Origin: Candidatus Gastranaerophilales bacterium
Lineage (GTDB): Bacteria > Cyanobacteriota > Vampirovibrionia > Gastranaerophilales > Gastranaerophilaceae
DNA length: 64,000 nucleotides
Assembly: GCA_017402995.1 (NCBI GenBank)
Contig: JAFQOV010000023.1
Location: 1-64,000 of the forward strand
Direction of reading: 5' to 3'
Part shown: positions 16,621-25,087 of the stretch, piece by piece
Position numbering within the stretch: position 1 is the first letter of the stretch
How the letters are laid out: each line of letters starts with the position of its first letter
The notes under the pieces: generated by a model
The model's database searches: none
The model's input: the letters and a program-made list of their open reading frames with translations, nothing else
What the model was told of the DNA's origin: nothing
Position numbers and translations under genes: made by a program

Positions 16621-19600
16621 TTATTCCCAATTGAAGCTTTTAACGTAATTTTCTCTGTTGATGTCGCCAAGGATTTTTGCGCTAAAATATTTTGGATTTT
16701 CTTTGATTTCAATAGATGGAATTTTGTCTAGATTTTTTTGCAACTCTTCTTCTTTTGCTTGTTTATTTTTCTTGTTTAATATTTCAAAAAATTGTGCAAG
16801 GTTTGCGTTTCCAATTTTTCCAAGCGAAGTAGAAACGCTGTTTGAAAGTTTTCCGTATATTTTAATATCGGCAAAATTTTCCAAGATATCATAGCTTCCT
16901 TTTGAATATAGGCTCAAATTTTTTCCCTTTGAAAACAATTCTAAGTTTTCAATTTTTGCGTCTGTAATGTGCATTAAACCTGAGATTTGTTCAAATTCCC
17001 CTGTTTTATATGGGGTTAAAACTTGGATAATATTATTTAAGGATAAGCCCATAATCCCGCTTTTAAAGAGGTTTCCAGCTCTTAAAAGATATTCAAGAGA
17101 GCCCAATTTTGGCATTTTGCCATTTTCTACTGAAAAAATCACATCAGATTTAACTGTTTTAATGCCATCAGGTGTATTTAAATTTTTGGCGTCTAAAACG
17201 AGCGAACCGTTGATTTTTCCATAGATTTGATTTGTTAAATTCAAGAAATTTTCTGCTAAAATATCAGCCGTGCAGTTTTCAAGATGTGCTTTTAATTTTA
17301 AATTTGTATTTGTAATTGAATAAGTTCCACTGCCCTTTGCTTCGCCTTGTGCGATATTTGCGCTTATGCTTTTTAAATTAAAAATATTGTTTTTATATTC
17401 ATAATTGCCTTTAAGGTTCTGTGCACTAATTTTTCCATATTCAACATTTTTGAAATCAAGCTCTCCTTGTTTAATAATCACATCTTGCGGTTGAATATTT
17501 AGCTGAATTTTTTTATCTATATCGCTTTTAGAAGGCTGAATTGACGCGCTTTTTAGCAAATCATTAATGTTAATTTTGTTTGATGAAATATTTAATTTTT
17601 CAATTACATATGGCGCAACAAGGGAATTTTTCGCGCTAAGTTTGATTTTAGCGTCACTTTCGTTGTTTTTTGCTAAAATTTCACCATTAATTAAATCGTT
17701 TGAAATATCTGCCCTAATACTATTTATTTGTGAATTATATAGCGGAATATCCAAGTCTTGAAGGTGTATTCGCCCTGTTAATTTTGGAGTTTTTACGTTT
17801 CCGTTTAACAAAAATGCACATTCAAACACGCCTTTTTTGAGCAGTGATTTTTTAAAGATTAAATTTAAAATCCTGACATTTAAAGGTGATTGGGTTGCAA
17901 TTTTGAAGTTTTCAAAGCTCAAACCATCTTGTTTTTGCTTGATTTTTCCATTTGTTGTAATTATTGTAATTGGATTTATTTTCTTGTTTTGGTTTGCAAT
18001 GTATTTGATTAATTTAATATTGTTTATATTTGCACTTTGTTTTTCTGCTTCAATTTTTCCTTTTAATTCTCTTTTATATGCTGTATCTCCAAGGTTTGCG
18101 CCACTAAAATAAATATCTGAACTTTCTGGGAAAATTGCACTAAAATCAATTGAATAATTTTCAAGATTTCCTTTAAAATTGCCTTTTAGCGGTACCTCAT
18201 CTTTGATTTTAATCGGATATGTTAAATATGGATTGATTGCAGAATCTGTATTGTTTTCTGTTAAAATTGTTGAAAAATGCGCATCTATCTCATCAAATGT
18301 GTTGATATTTTTGACATTTGCAGATATAAACATTGGTAACGTATTATATTCTATGCTTAAAGGGTTGAGTTTTAAGAAATTATTTTTAATTGAAATGTTT
18401 GCATTTTTTATAAACAAAGATGTAATTTTGGCATTTTTAACAAGGTTATTTAACCCTTCAAGATTGATATCTTTTATTTTAAAATCTATATCAAAAACAG
18501 GTTTTTTGCTCAGCGCTTTTTTGATTTCGCCATTTGCTTTTATGTTTCCGTTTTTAATATTTAAGTCTAAGTTGTCTGCTATGATTTTGTCGTTATTTAA
18601 TTTAATAATTCCTTTGTTAAATTTAACGTTTTGATTTTTAACAGAATTTAAACCGACAATATATCCGCTATTTTTAAGGTTGGATAAATCAAACGTTGTT
18701 AAATCGATTTTTCCTTCACTTTCAATGTAGGCCTTTAAAAGAAAATTGGTGTCTGTGAAGTTTTTGAGGATATTTTTTGCACTATCGTTTAAAATATTTG
18801 ATGCGTTTAATTCGTTTTGAATATCTTTTGAATTAAACTCATTTGAATAGGTTATTAATTTCACGTTGATTGGCTCTTTTTTTGCAATTTTATCAAGTGA
18901 TGTGTTACTTAGAAAATCAGTATTAAATTTTGAATTGCCAACAAAAAACTCTAAAAATCCTTTTTGTTTTTCGCCAAATTCTACCGTTCCGTTGATTTTT
19001 TTAGCACTTAATTTATTGTTTAAAATTATCGTATTATTTTTTAAAGAGACCTCTCCTTTTTGAGACAAATTGTTTAAAAAGTCTTCTTTTTCAAAATCTT
19101 CAACAGTTCCCTTTAGCTTTATTTTTGCTGAAATATCACCTGCCGTTGCTGCGATATTTTTTAATAAATATGAATATTTTTTTGTAACTTCACTATTTTT
19201 AAAGAGCTTTAAAAATTCGCTTGTTTTTCCATTTTTTATATCAATATCAATTTCGGTTTCTTTTAAAATGTTGCTTTTTCCTGAAATTAAAATATCTGAA
19301 GACCCCATTCTTCCTTTAACTTCTTTGATATTTAACGTTTGATTGTCAAAAATAAGCTCGCAATTTGCATTGCTCAAAATTCCATCTAAGCCATCTAATT
19401 GTGCACTTGCGTGGTTTGCTTTAAAATTACCAAAAACGTGCGGGTCAAAAATTGTCCCTTGAGTTTTAATGTTGATATTTCCATATCCTTTTATGTCCAT
19501 AATCGGTACAGGACCAAGGTTAAAGCCGATTATTTGTTGGATTGGAACAAGATAGAGCTGCGCAAAAGCTAATTCAACATTATTTGAAGAAGAAATATTG

Positions 19601-20955
19601 TATTGTCCAAAAAATGAGTCATCTAAATTTGATAAGCCTTCGACAATGACGTTTTCGCCATTTGGTGTATAGACCTTTGTATAGACTTTTAATTTATCAT
19701 TCAAAAAATACAAATTAACATCATTTTGAACCTTTGGTTTTGGATAATTTGGAATGTGTACATTTTCAACTTTCAGGCTTCCTTGCATGTTTAATGGTTT
19801 AAATTTTGTTTTAACTTCACCACTTAAGATACCTTTAAAGTTTGAATTTTTAAGGGTCGGAATGCCTTTTGGATTATAGACAATTAAATTATCCGGAATG
19901 AAATGAAACAAGTTTCCAAGTTGGGTGTTTTTGACTGTGTTTGTAATTTCAAGGCTTGGGTGTTTTGAAAATATTTTTTCTATTTTCCCTTTTGTTTCAA
20001 AATTTAAATCTTTTGCTAATAATTTTGCAGATTTAATTATTAAATTATTTTTTTCTATATTGAAAACGTTTTTAAAATCAATTTGTTCATATGGGGTGTT
20101 TTTTTTATCTTTTGATATAAGCGAAAGGTTTTTAATTTGCGCGTTTAAAAGAAAGTCGTCTTGCGTTTTAAAATCAACGCTTAAAAGCCCTTTGACGTCA
20201 TTAATTTCTTTTGAAATATATTTTTCAAAAATGCTTGAAAAAACGTGTAAATTAAAATCTTTTATGTTTGCAGAAATTTTTGAATTTTGAAGAGTCAAAT
20301 CCTTTAAAGGATACGCTAATTGCGCATTTAGCGACAGATTTGCTGTTTGACTTTTGTTGTTTATTGTTGTTTTTATGTTTCCAATTTGTGAAAATTCAAG
20401 CTTTTTTGCTCTTTTTGAAATTTTAAGTTTTGAATTTTCTAATGTTAGTTCATTTTTGCTATTGATTAGGTAATCATCTTCAAAAAGAATGTGTATTTTT
20501 TGAATATCGCTATTTAATTTTGAAATATTTAATTTTTGGTTTTTAAAAGGAATATTTTTAAGGTTAATGTTCTCAATTAAATCAATTTTTCCATTTTCTT
20601 CTCTTTTGATTGCAATATTTGCGCTTTTTGCGTCTAATTTTTTGACGCTTAATTTTTTAACTAATAAATTTAACGGTTTAAAAGAAACAACAGGTTCTTC
20701 AATTTCTATATATTTTTTATTTGTTTTTAAATCAAACGCTTTAATATAATCTGCTTTAAAATTAAGGTTAAATTTATAGTCAAATGTGGTTTTTGGTTTA
20801 ATTAATTCAATTTTTAAATTTAAATATTTGCCTAAATTTTTTTCAATTAAAGAATAAGTTAAAAAGCTTTTGAGTGTAAAAATAGCCAAAAAAGCAACAA
20901 CTAGAATAGAAATTAAAATGACAAATATTTTATTTTGAACAATTTTTTTATACAT
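16621..20955 (-). CDS. Large AsmA/YhdP-like protein
   Basis: The 1444-residue protein has one N-terminal membrane anchor (about 10-32). The rest is a very long run of short alternating strands rich in Lys, Asn, Ile and Leu, as in AsmA/TamB/YhdP proteins. Those form hydrophobic grooves that span the periplasm and help carry lipids between membranes. The C-terminal 250 residues contain the AsmA-like phrase VENGKMPKLGSLEYLLRAGN, then SGLMHITDAKIENLELFSKG. This part matches the other AsmA-like protein at 25088. It stands alone on the minus strand, divergent from the periplasmic-protein/TonB operon. Function by family only. Confidence 0.8.
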   Translation of the reverse strand: MYKKIVQNKIFVILISILVVAFLAIFTLKSFLTYSLIEKNLGKYLNLKIELIKPKTTFDYKFNLNFKADYIKAFDLKTNKKYIEIEEPVVSFKPLNLLVKKLSVKKLDAKSANIAIKREENGKIDLIENINLKNIPFKNQKLNISKLNSDIQKIHILFEDDYLINSKNELTLENSKLKISKRAKKLEFSQIGNIKTTINNKSQTANLSLNAQLAYPLKDLTLQNSKISANIKDFNLHVFSSIFEKYISKEINDVKGLLSVDFKTQDDFLLNAQIKNLSLISKDKKNTPYEQIDFKNVFNIEKNNLIIKSAKLLAKDLNFETKGKIEKIFSKHPSLEITNTVKNTQLGNLFHFIPDNLIVYNPKGIPTLKNSNFKGILSGEVKTKFKPLNMQGSLKVENVHIPNYPKPKVQNDVNLYFLNDKLKVYTKVYTPNGENVIVEGLSNLDDSFFGQYNISSSNNVELAFAQLYLVPIQQIIGFNLGPVPIMDIKGYGNINIKTQGTIFDPHVFGNFKANHASAQLDGLDGILSNANCELIFDNQTLNIKEVKGRMGSSDILISGKSNILKETEIDIDIKNGKTSEFLKLFKNSEVTKKYSYLLKNIAATAGDISAKIKLKGTVEDFEKEDFLNNLSQKGEVSLKNNTIILNNKLSAKKINGTVEFGEKQKGFLEFFVGNSKFNTDFLSNTSLDKIAKKEPINVKLITYSNEFNSKDIQNELNASNILNDSAKNILKNFTDTNFLLKAYIESEGKIDLTTFDLSNLKNSGYIVGLNSVKNQNVKFNKGIIKLNNDKIIADNLDLNIKNGNIKANGEIKKALSKKPVFDIDFKIKDINLEGLNNLVKNAKITSLFIKNANISIKNNFLKLNPLSIEYNTLPMFISANVKNINTFDEIDAHFSTILTENNTDSAINPYLTYPIKIKDEVPLKGNFKGNLENYSIDFSAIFPESSDIYFSGANLGDTAYKRELKGKIEAEKQSANINNIKLIKYIANQNKKINPITIITTNGKIKQKQDGLSFENFKIATQSPLNVRILNLIFKKSLLKKGVFECAFLLNGNVKTPKLTGRIHLQDLDIPLYNSQINSIRADISNDLINGEILAKNNESDAKIKLSAKNSLVAPYVIEKLNISSNKININDLLKSASIQPSKSDIDKKIQLNIQPQDVIIKQGELDFKNVEYGKISAQNLKGNYEYKNNIFNLKSISANIAQGEAKGSGTYSITNTNLKLKAHLENCTADILAENFLNLTNQIYGKINGSLVLDAKNLNTPDGIKTVKSDVIFSVENGKMPKLGSLEYLLRAGNLFKSGIMGLSLNNIIQVLTPYKTGEFEQISGLMHITDAKIENLELFSKGKNLSLYSKGSYDILENFADIKIYGKLSNSVSTSLGKIGNANLAQFFEILNKKNKQAKEEELQKNLDKIPSIEIKENPKYFSAKILGDINRENYVKSFNWE

Positions 20956-21055
20956 GCTTATAATTATACTTTTTTAATTTTTTAAGGGCTAAAATTATAC
21001 AAAAATTCATATGAAAAATTGTTGAATTTATTTTAAAAACAATTAATATAATATT

Positions 21056-21598
21056 ATGTTCAAAAAACTATATATATTATTCATTTGTCTAATTTCTTTT
21101 TGCATGGCTTCATTGGCTTATGACATAAAAATTCCAAAAGGAACGCTTGTGAAGGTTTATGCAAAAGTTCCATATACCACAGAACACCTTGAAGTCGGTT
21201 CAAATGTCTATTTTATCTCTCCAAGTGATGTTTGGGTTCAAGAAACAAAAGCAATTTCAAAAGGAGATATTTTTCTTGGGAATGTGAACATGCTTAAACT
21301 CCCAATCCAAGGTGTGAACGCTGCAATGAGCATTTCAATAACCGATATTTTAACGCCGTCAGGTGAAAAATATTCAATTAAAGGACGTTTAATTTTTGCT
21401 TCAAAAGACGTTTTAGGCGGCGATTTAACAAATCCTGCATCATATAACAAAACAATCCACCCAAGAAAAGTTTATGGTAATATTTGGGGCGGAACAATGC
21501 AATATGTCCCAAGTGGCGAATATGAATTTGGCTCTCATGTTGGTATTTCACAAAAAGACATGATTTTTGTTCAATTTGATGAAGATTTTTATATTTAA
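21056..21598 (+). CDS. Secreted beta-rich protein of unknown function
   Basis: The 180-residue protein has a signal peptide (Lys-Lys, hydrophobic core, likely cut after SLA near residue 22). A predicted beta-rich domain starts IPKGTLVKVYAKVPYTTEHL. The pattern of a threshold phrase (PKGTLVKV), then GSNVYFIS and KGDIFLGNV, parallels the next gene's VPAGVTMNVV, GQTINAIT and PSGSVVMGTI. The two therefore appear distantly related. Similar domains precede or accompany envelope complexes in other bacteria, but I do not assign a role. It is the first of a same-strand series leading into TonB/ExbBD. Confidence 0.7.
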   Translation: MFKKLYILFICLISFCMASLAYDIKIPKGTLVKVYAKVPYTTEHLEVGSNVYFISPSDVWVQETKAISKGDIFLGNVNMLKLPIQGVNAAMSISITDILTPSGEKYSIKGRLIFASKDVLGGDLTNPASYNKTIHPRKVYGNIWGGTMQYVPSGEYEFGSHVGISQKDMIFVQFDEDFYI

Positions 21599-21663
21599 AA
21601 AATTTGTAAAAAAATCATTGCCTATGGTAAAATATTTTTAACGTTAATACTAGAGAGGGGTTA

Positions 21664-22317
21664 ATGAACATAAAGCTGATATTTTTAACAATAGCAACAT
21701 TTTTTTTAATGGTTGTCTATCCTGTTTCAGCAAGCTCTGATTTAAAAGGACATGCGGTTTATGTGCCTGCTGGGGTTACAATGAATGTTGTTTTATCTCA
21801 AGAGATTAATTCGGCTTCCGCTCACATTGGACAAACAATCAACGCTATTACGATTGAAGATTTTTACTATAACGGTGCGTTAATTATTCCGTCAGGAAGC
21901 GTTGTTATGGGCACGATTGTAAAAAGTAAAAAAGCAGGGGTGCTTTTTAAAGATGGGAAAGTTGAAATTTGCTTCAGCGCAATAAGAACTCCATATAACA
22001 ACATTATTCCAATTACCGCAAGGGTCTATACAACTGATTTATCTGGTGTTTTAGAGGCTGATGCGACTAAAGAAAACTTAAAAGAAGCTGCGCAAACAAC
22101 AGCGGTTGCAACCGCAACAGGAGCCGTTGCTGGTGTTATTGTCGGGGCAATTTCCGATAGTTCATCTGTTGCAAAAGGCACAATATACGGCGCTGCGCTT
22201 GGCTTAGGGGCAGGGATAATCAAAAGCGCATTCAACAAGGGAGAAGATGTAATCATACCTGTAAATTCTCAAATAGAGATAATTTTTGAGCAACCAATCA
22301 CACTAAGCGCGCAATAA
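21664..22317 (+). CDS. Secreted protein with beta domain and glycine-zipper segment
   Basis: The 217-residue protein has an N-terminal signal (to about residue 25). A beta-rich domain follows (VPAGVTMNVVLSQEI to about residue 120). A Gly/Ala-rich segment (about 140-190) then looks like a glycine zipper able to pack in a membrane. It ends with another strand pair (VIIPVNSQIEIIFEQPI). The first domain resembles its upstream neighbour. A GAGAGGGG ribosome site precedes the ATG. Position before TonB suggests an envelope role; no function is assigned. Confidence 0.7.
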   Translation: MNIKLIFLTIATFFLMVVYPVSASSDLKGHAVYVPAGVTMNVVLSQEINSASAHIGQTINAITIEDFYYNGALIIPSGSVVMGTIVKSKKAGVLFKDGKVEICFSAIRTPYNNIIPITARVYTTDLSGVLEADATKENLKEAAQTTAVATATGAVAGVIVGAISDSSSVAKGTIYGAALGLGAGIIKSAFNKGEDVIIPVNSQIEIIFEQPITLSAQ

Positions 22318-22381
22318 TTATCCTTTTGGGCAATTTATTTAACAACAAAAATAACAAATAATTTATTTGGAAATTTAAAAT

Positions 22382-23554
22382 ATGGCACAAATCAGAAATA
22401 AATTTGATATTCAAAATTCTCTAAGCGACGAAAATGCTCTTTTGCTTAGAAAATTGCCGAACTTTTTTAAAACAGATGATGAAATTCCGTTTTTCAAAGG
22501 TATTGGGCTTTCTGTTTTGGTGCATATTGTTTTTATTATTTCAATGATGATTTTAAGCGCTTTTATGGGTTTGGTTTTTCCGCATTTACCAAAACCAGAG
22601 CTCCCAACAAGAGATGTAGAGTTTAAGTTGGTGCAAAATGAATCTAAACCGCCAATAAATAAAAAGACAAAAATTCGCTCTGATAGAGATTCGCAAGCTG
22701 GCGGCAAACATGATCCTAAGCGTGCGGTTTCTGAACCTTCACCAAAGGCGAGCAAGCCACAAAAACAAGTTAAAAAACAAGCGCAACCTCAAAAGCAAGT
22801 TCAAAAACAACCAGTTGCGCAAAAAGTGCAACCTCAAAAACAGGTCCAAAAACAGCCTGTGCAAAAGCCACAACCTGTACAAAAGCCTGCGCCAATTAAG
22901 GCGCCAACGGTTGCAAATAAACCAGTTGTTCAACCAAGTGTTGCACCAAGACCTAGCGCGCCAAAAATTGCAACAACTCCAAAAAGCCCGTTTACAGTTC
23001 CCGTTGCGCCAAGTCAAGCGCCTGTTGGGTCAACATATCGTCCTGCGACATCAACTGGTTCGCAACAAGGCGCACAAAGTGGCACATATTCGCCAACTCC
23101 TAAGTTTTCTACAGCTTCTGGTGGCTCTAGTGGTTCTGCTGGGTCAAGTGGTTCTGCTGGGTCAAAATATGCTGCTCGTGGTTCAGGCGGATATGGGTCC
23201 GGTGGAAATCCAAGTCCTGGAAACCCAAATGGCACTCCTGGAATCGACGCATTAAGACAACCAAATTGGGGTCCATACATGCGTGATTTAGAACAAAGAA
23301 TTAAAAGAAATTGGTCGCCACCAAAAGGCGATAGTTCAAAACGCGTAATAATTACTTTTACAATAGGAAAAGATGGCAGATTATTATCACGCAAGATAAC
23401 AAAATCTTCAGGCGTTCCTTTGGCAGACCAAGCGGCAATGAGTGCAATTGAATCCACAGCGCCATTTCGCCCACTGCCACCAGAATTTAGAGGCACATCT
23501 GTACCAATTGAATTCACATTTGACTACAATGTTTTAAACAGTACTTTAAGATAA
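22382..23554 (+). CDS. tonB: TonB-family energy transducer
   Basis: The 390-residue protein has a cytoplasmic N terminus and one membrane helix (about 45-68, IGLSVLVHIVFIISMMI). A long Pro/Lys/Gln-rich linker with repeated QPQKQVQKQP-like units follows (about 100-190), then a Ser/Gly-rich stretch. The C-terminal TonB/TolA-like domain contains RIKRNWSPP and ITFTIGKDGRL, then a final proline/hydrophobic segment. It would couple the inner-membrane proton motive force to outer-membrane transporters. ExbB and two ExbD genes follow within 25 bp. TolA-type function is the main alternative. Confidence 0.88.
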   Translation: MAQIRNKFDIQNSLSDENALLLRKLPNFFKTDDEIPFFKGIGLSVLVHIVFIISMMILSAFMGLVFPHLPKPELPTRDVEFKLVQNESKPPINKKTKIRSDRDSQAGGKHDPKRAVSEPSPKASKPQKQVKKQAQPQKQVQKQPVAQKVQPQKQVQKQPVQKPQPVQKPAPIKAPTVANKPVVQPSVAPRPSAPKIATTPKSPFTVPVAPSQAPVGSTYRPATSTGSQQGAQSGTYSPTPKFSTASGGSSGSAGSSGSAGSKYAARGSGGYGSGGNPSPGNPNGTPGIDALRQPNWGPYMRDLEQRIKRNWSPPKGDSSKRVIITFTIGKDGRLLSRKITKSSGVPLADQAAMSAIESTAPFRPLPPEFRGTSVPIEFTFDYNVLNSTLR

Positions 23555-23576
23555 AAATAGATAAGAGGATAAAAAT

Positions 23577-24224
23577 ATGGAACTAATGTTAACAGCAATT
23601 GCACAAGACTGGGCGGTTTTAACCCCAATTTTCATTTGTTCAATTTTAGTTGTTTATGTTGCAATCAATAGAATTGCATATTACAAAAAAAATGAAAGAG
23701 ATATTTCTGAATTTATTCCAAACCTACAAAAAGCATTGGTTAAAAACAATATCAACGCTGCACAAAGAATGTCTGTTCAACTAGGCGGGGTACACTCTGA
23801 GATTGTTGATGAAGCTTTAAGAATTTATACCGAACAAAAATCAGGTTTTTCTCGTGCATATGACATTTCTTCATCTTTGACTGTTAGAAAACTTGAAAAC
23901 CATTTAACAATTTTGGGTACAATTGGTGGTGTTGCACCATTTTTGGGCTTGTTTGGTACAGTAGTTCGTATTTTATACACATTCCAAGATTTAGCAACTC
24001 AAGGTAACCAATCTGCTGCGGTTGCAACAGGTATTGCTTCTGCTTTGATTGCAACAGCACTTGGTCTTGGTGTTGCAATTGTTGCAGTTGTATTGTTCAA
24101 CTATTTCCAAACAGTTGTAAACCGTTTTGAATCAGATTTCAAATTAATCAAATTGGCATTCTTAAGCTTTATCGATTCAGATGAAGAATTGCCTGTTGAT
24201 AAAAATAATTCAATCGCGCTTTAA
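23577..24224 (+). CDS. exbB: ExbB/TolQ-type proton channel subunit
   Basis: The 215-residue protein belongs to the MotA/TolQ/ExbB family. It has an N-terminal membrane helix (about 15-33) and a cytoplasmic loop. Two further helices lie around LTILGTIGGVAPFLGLFGTV and SALIATALGLGVAIVAVVLF, which carry the family signature. With ExbD it forms the proton-driven motor that energises TonB. It has a good AAGAGGA ribosome site and sits between tonB and exbD. Length is normal. Confidence 0.93.
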   Translation: MELMLTAIAQDWAVLTPIFICSILVVYVAINRIAYYKKNERDISEFIPNLQKALVKNNINAAQRMSVQLGGVHSEIVDEALRIYTEQKSGFSRAYDISSSLTVRKLENHLTILGTIGGVAPFLGLFGTVVRILYTFQDLATQGNQSAAVATGIASALIATALGLGVAIVAVVLFNYFQTVVNRFESDFKLIKLAFLSFIDSDEELPVDKNNSIAL

Positions 24225-24237
24225 TTAAGGGAACAAG

Positions 24238-24702
24238 ATGAGTTTTTCTACAAATAATAATGGCAAAAATAAAACATTTAACGAAATAAATATCACTCCA
24301 TTGACTGATATTTTCCTTGTTTTGCTTATTATCATGATGGTTATTGCGCCAAGTTTTCAATCTATGAATAGCAATATTGAAATGCCACAGATTAACTCTG
24401 GTTCTGCACTTGAAGTCAAAAATGCAACAGTTTCCATTACAAAAAATGGAGAATTTTATGTTAACGAAACAAAAACAACCGATAGTGAGCTAGAAAATCT
24501 TTTGGTTAAATTGATTGAAGATGTTGAGAAAAAAGAAGTTATTGTAAGGGCGGATAAAATGACAAGAAGCTCTGAAATAATGAAGGTTATGAGGGCAGCG
24601 CAAAATGCAGGCTTTGAAAAGCTTGTTGTTGCGGGTGAACCGCTGACAACTAAAGAGCAAGATGACCTTAAAAAGAAATCTCAAGATGAGGAAAAGAGCT
24701 AA
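24238..24702 (+). CDS. exbD: ExbD/TolR-type protein (copy 1)
   Basis: The 154-residue protein has a short cytoplasmic N terminus and the motif NEINITPLTDIFLVLLIIMM. The aspartate in that motif is the membrane-embedded proton carrier of this family. A periplasmic domain follows. A Lys/Glu/Asp-rich tail (LTTKEQDDLKKKSQ) is longer than in copy 2. It forms the motor with ExbB. The stop codon overlaps the start of the second exbD (TAATG), which shares nearly identical motif-coding DNA. Confidence 0.92.
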   Translation: MSFSTNNNGKNKTFNEINITPLTDIFLVLLIIMMVIAPSFQSMNSNIEMPQINSGSALEVKNATVSITKNGEFYVNETKTTDSELENLLVKLIEDVEKKEVIVRADKMTRSSEIMKVMRAAQNAGFEKLVVAGEPLTTKEQDDLKKKSQDEEKS

Positions 24703-25085
24703 TGAAAAGACAAACATTTAATGAAATAAATATCACACCATTAACAGATATTTTCCTTGTTTTGTTGATTTTAATGATGGTTATTGCGCCAATTTTAGAT
24801 CAGCAAGGGCTTAGCTTGGCGGTGCCAGAGTATGTTGAGCAAAAACAAATTAATCAAGAAAATAAAATTTTAAATATTGAAGTGACGCAAGATGACAAAT
24901 TTGTTGTGAATAATTCTGAAGTTTCGCAAGACGACTTATTTAGAGTTATTAAAGAGCAAAGTGAAACTTTTAAAGATGGAATATTAATTCAAGCAAATGG
25001 AAAATCGTCTCATCAAAGCGTTGTGAAGGTTATGGATACGGCTAGAAATGCTGGCGTGCAAAGCATTTCAATTGTTGAAATTTAA
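24702..25085 (+). CDS. exbD: ExbD/TolR-type protein (copy 2)
   Basis: A second, 127-residue ExbD begins in the stop codon of the first. It repeats the NEINITPLTDIFLVLLILMM segment almost exactly but has a diverged periplasmic domain (QQGLSLAVPEYVEQKQ and later). Tandem ExbD pairs are known and may form heterodimers or serve different partners. The conserved proton-carrying aspartate is present. The next gene, an AsmA-like protein, starts three bases after its stop, so all are likely on one transcript. Confidence 0.92.
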   Translation: MKRQTFNEINITPLTDIFLVLLILMMVIAPILDQQGLSLAVPEYVEQKQINQENKILNIEVTQDDKFVVNNSEVSQDDLFRVIKEQSETFKDGILIQANGKSSHQSVVKVMDTARNAGVQSISIVEI

Positions 25086-25087
25086 AA

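Noticed and set aside
16658-20749. Many plus-strand frames (60-151 codons) opposite the 1444-residue AsmA-like gene
   Set aside because: They are rich in Phe/Leu/Ile/Ser as expected of the reverse strand of an AT-rich, Lys/Asn-rich gene. They lack ribosome sites and family matches.
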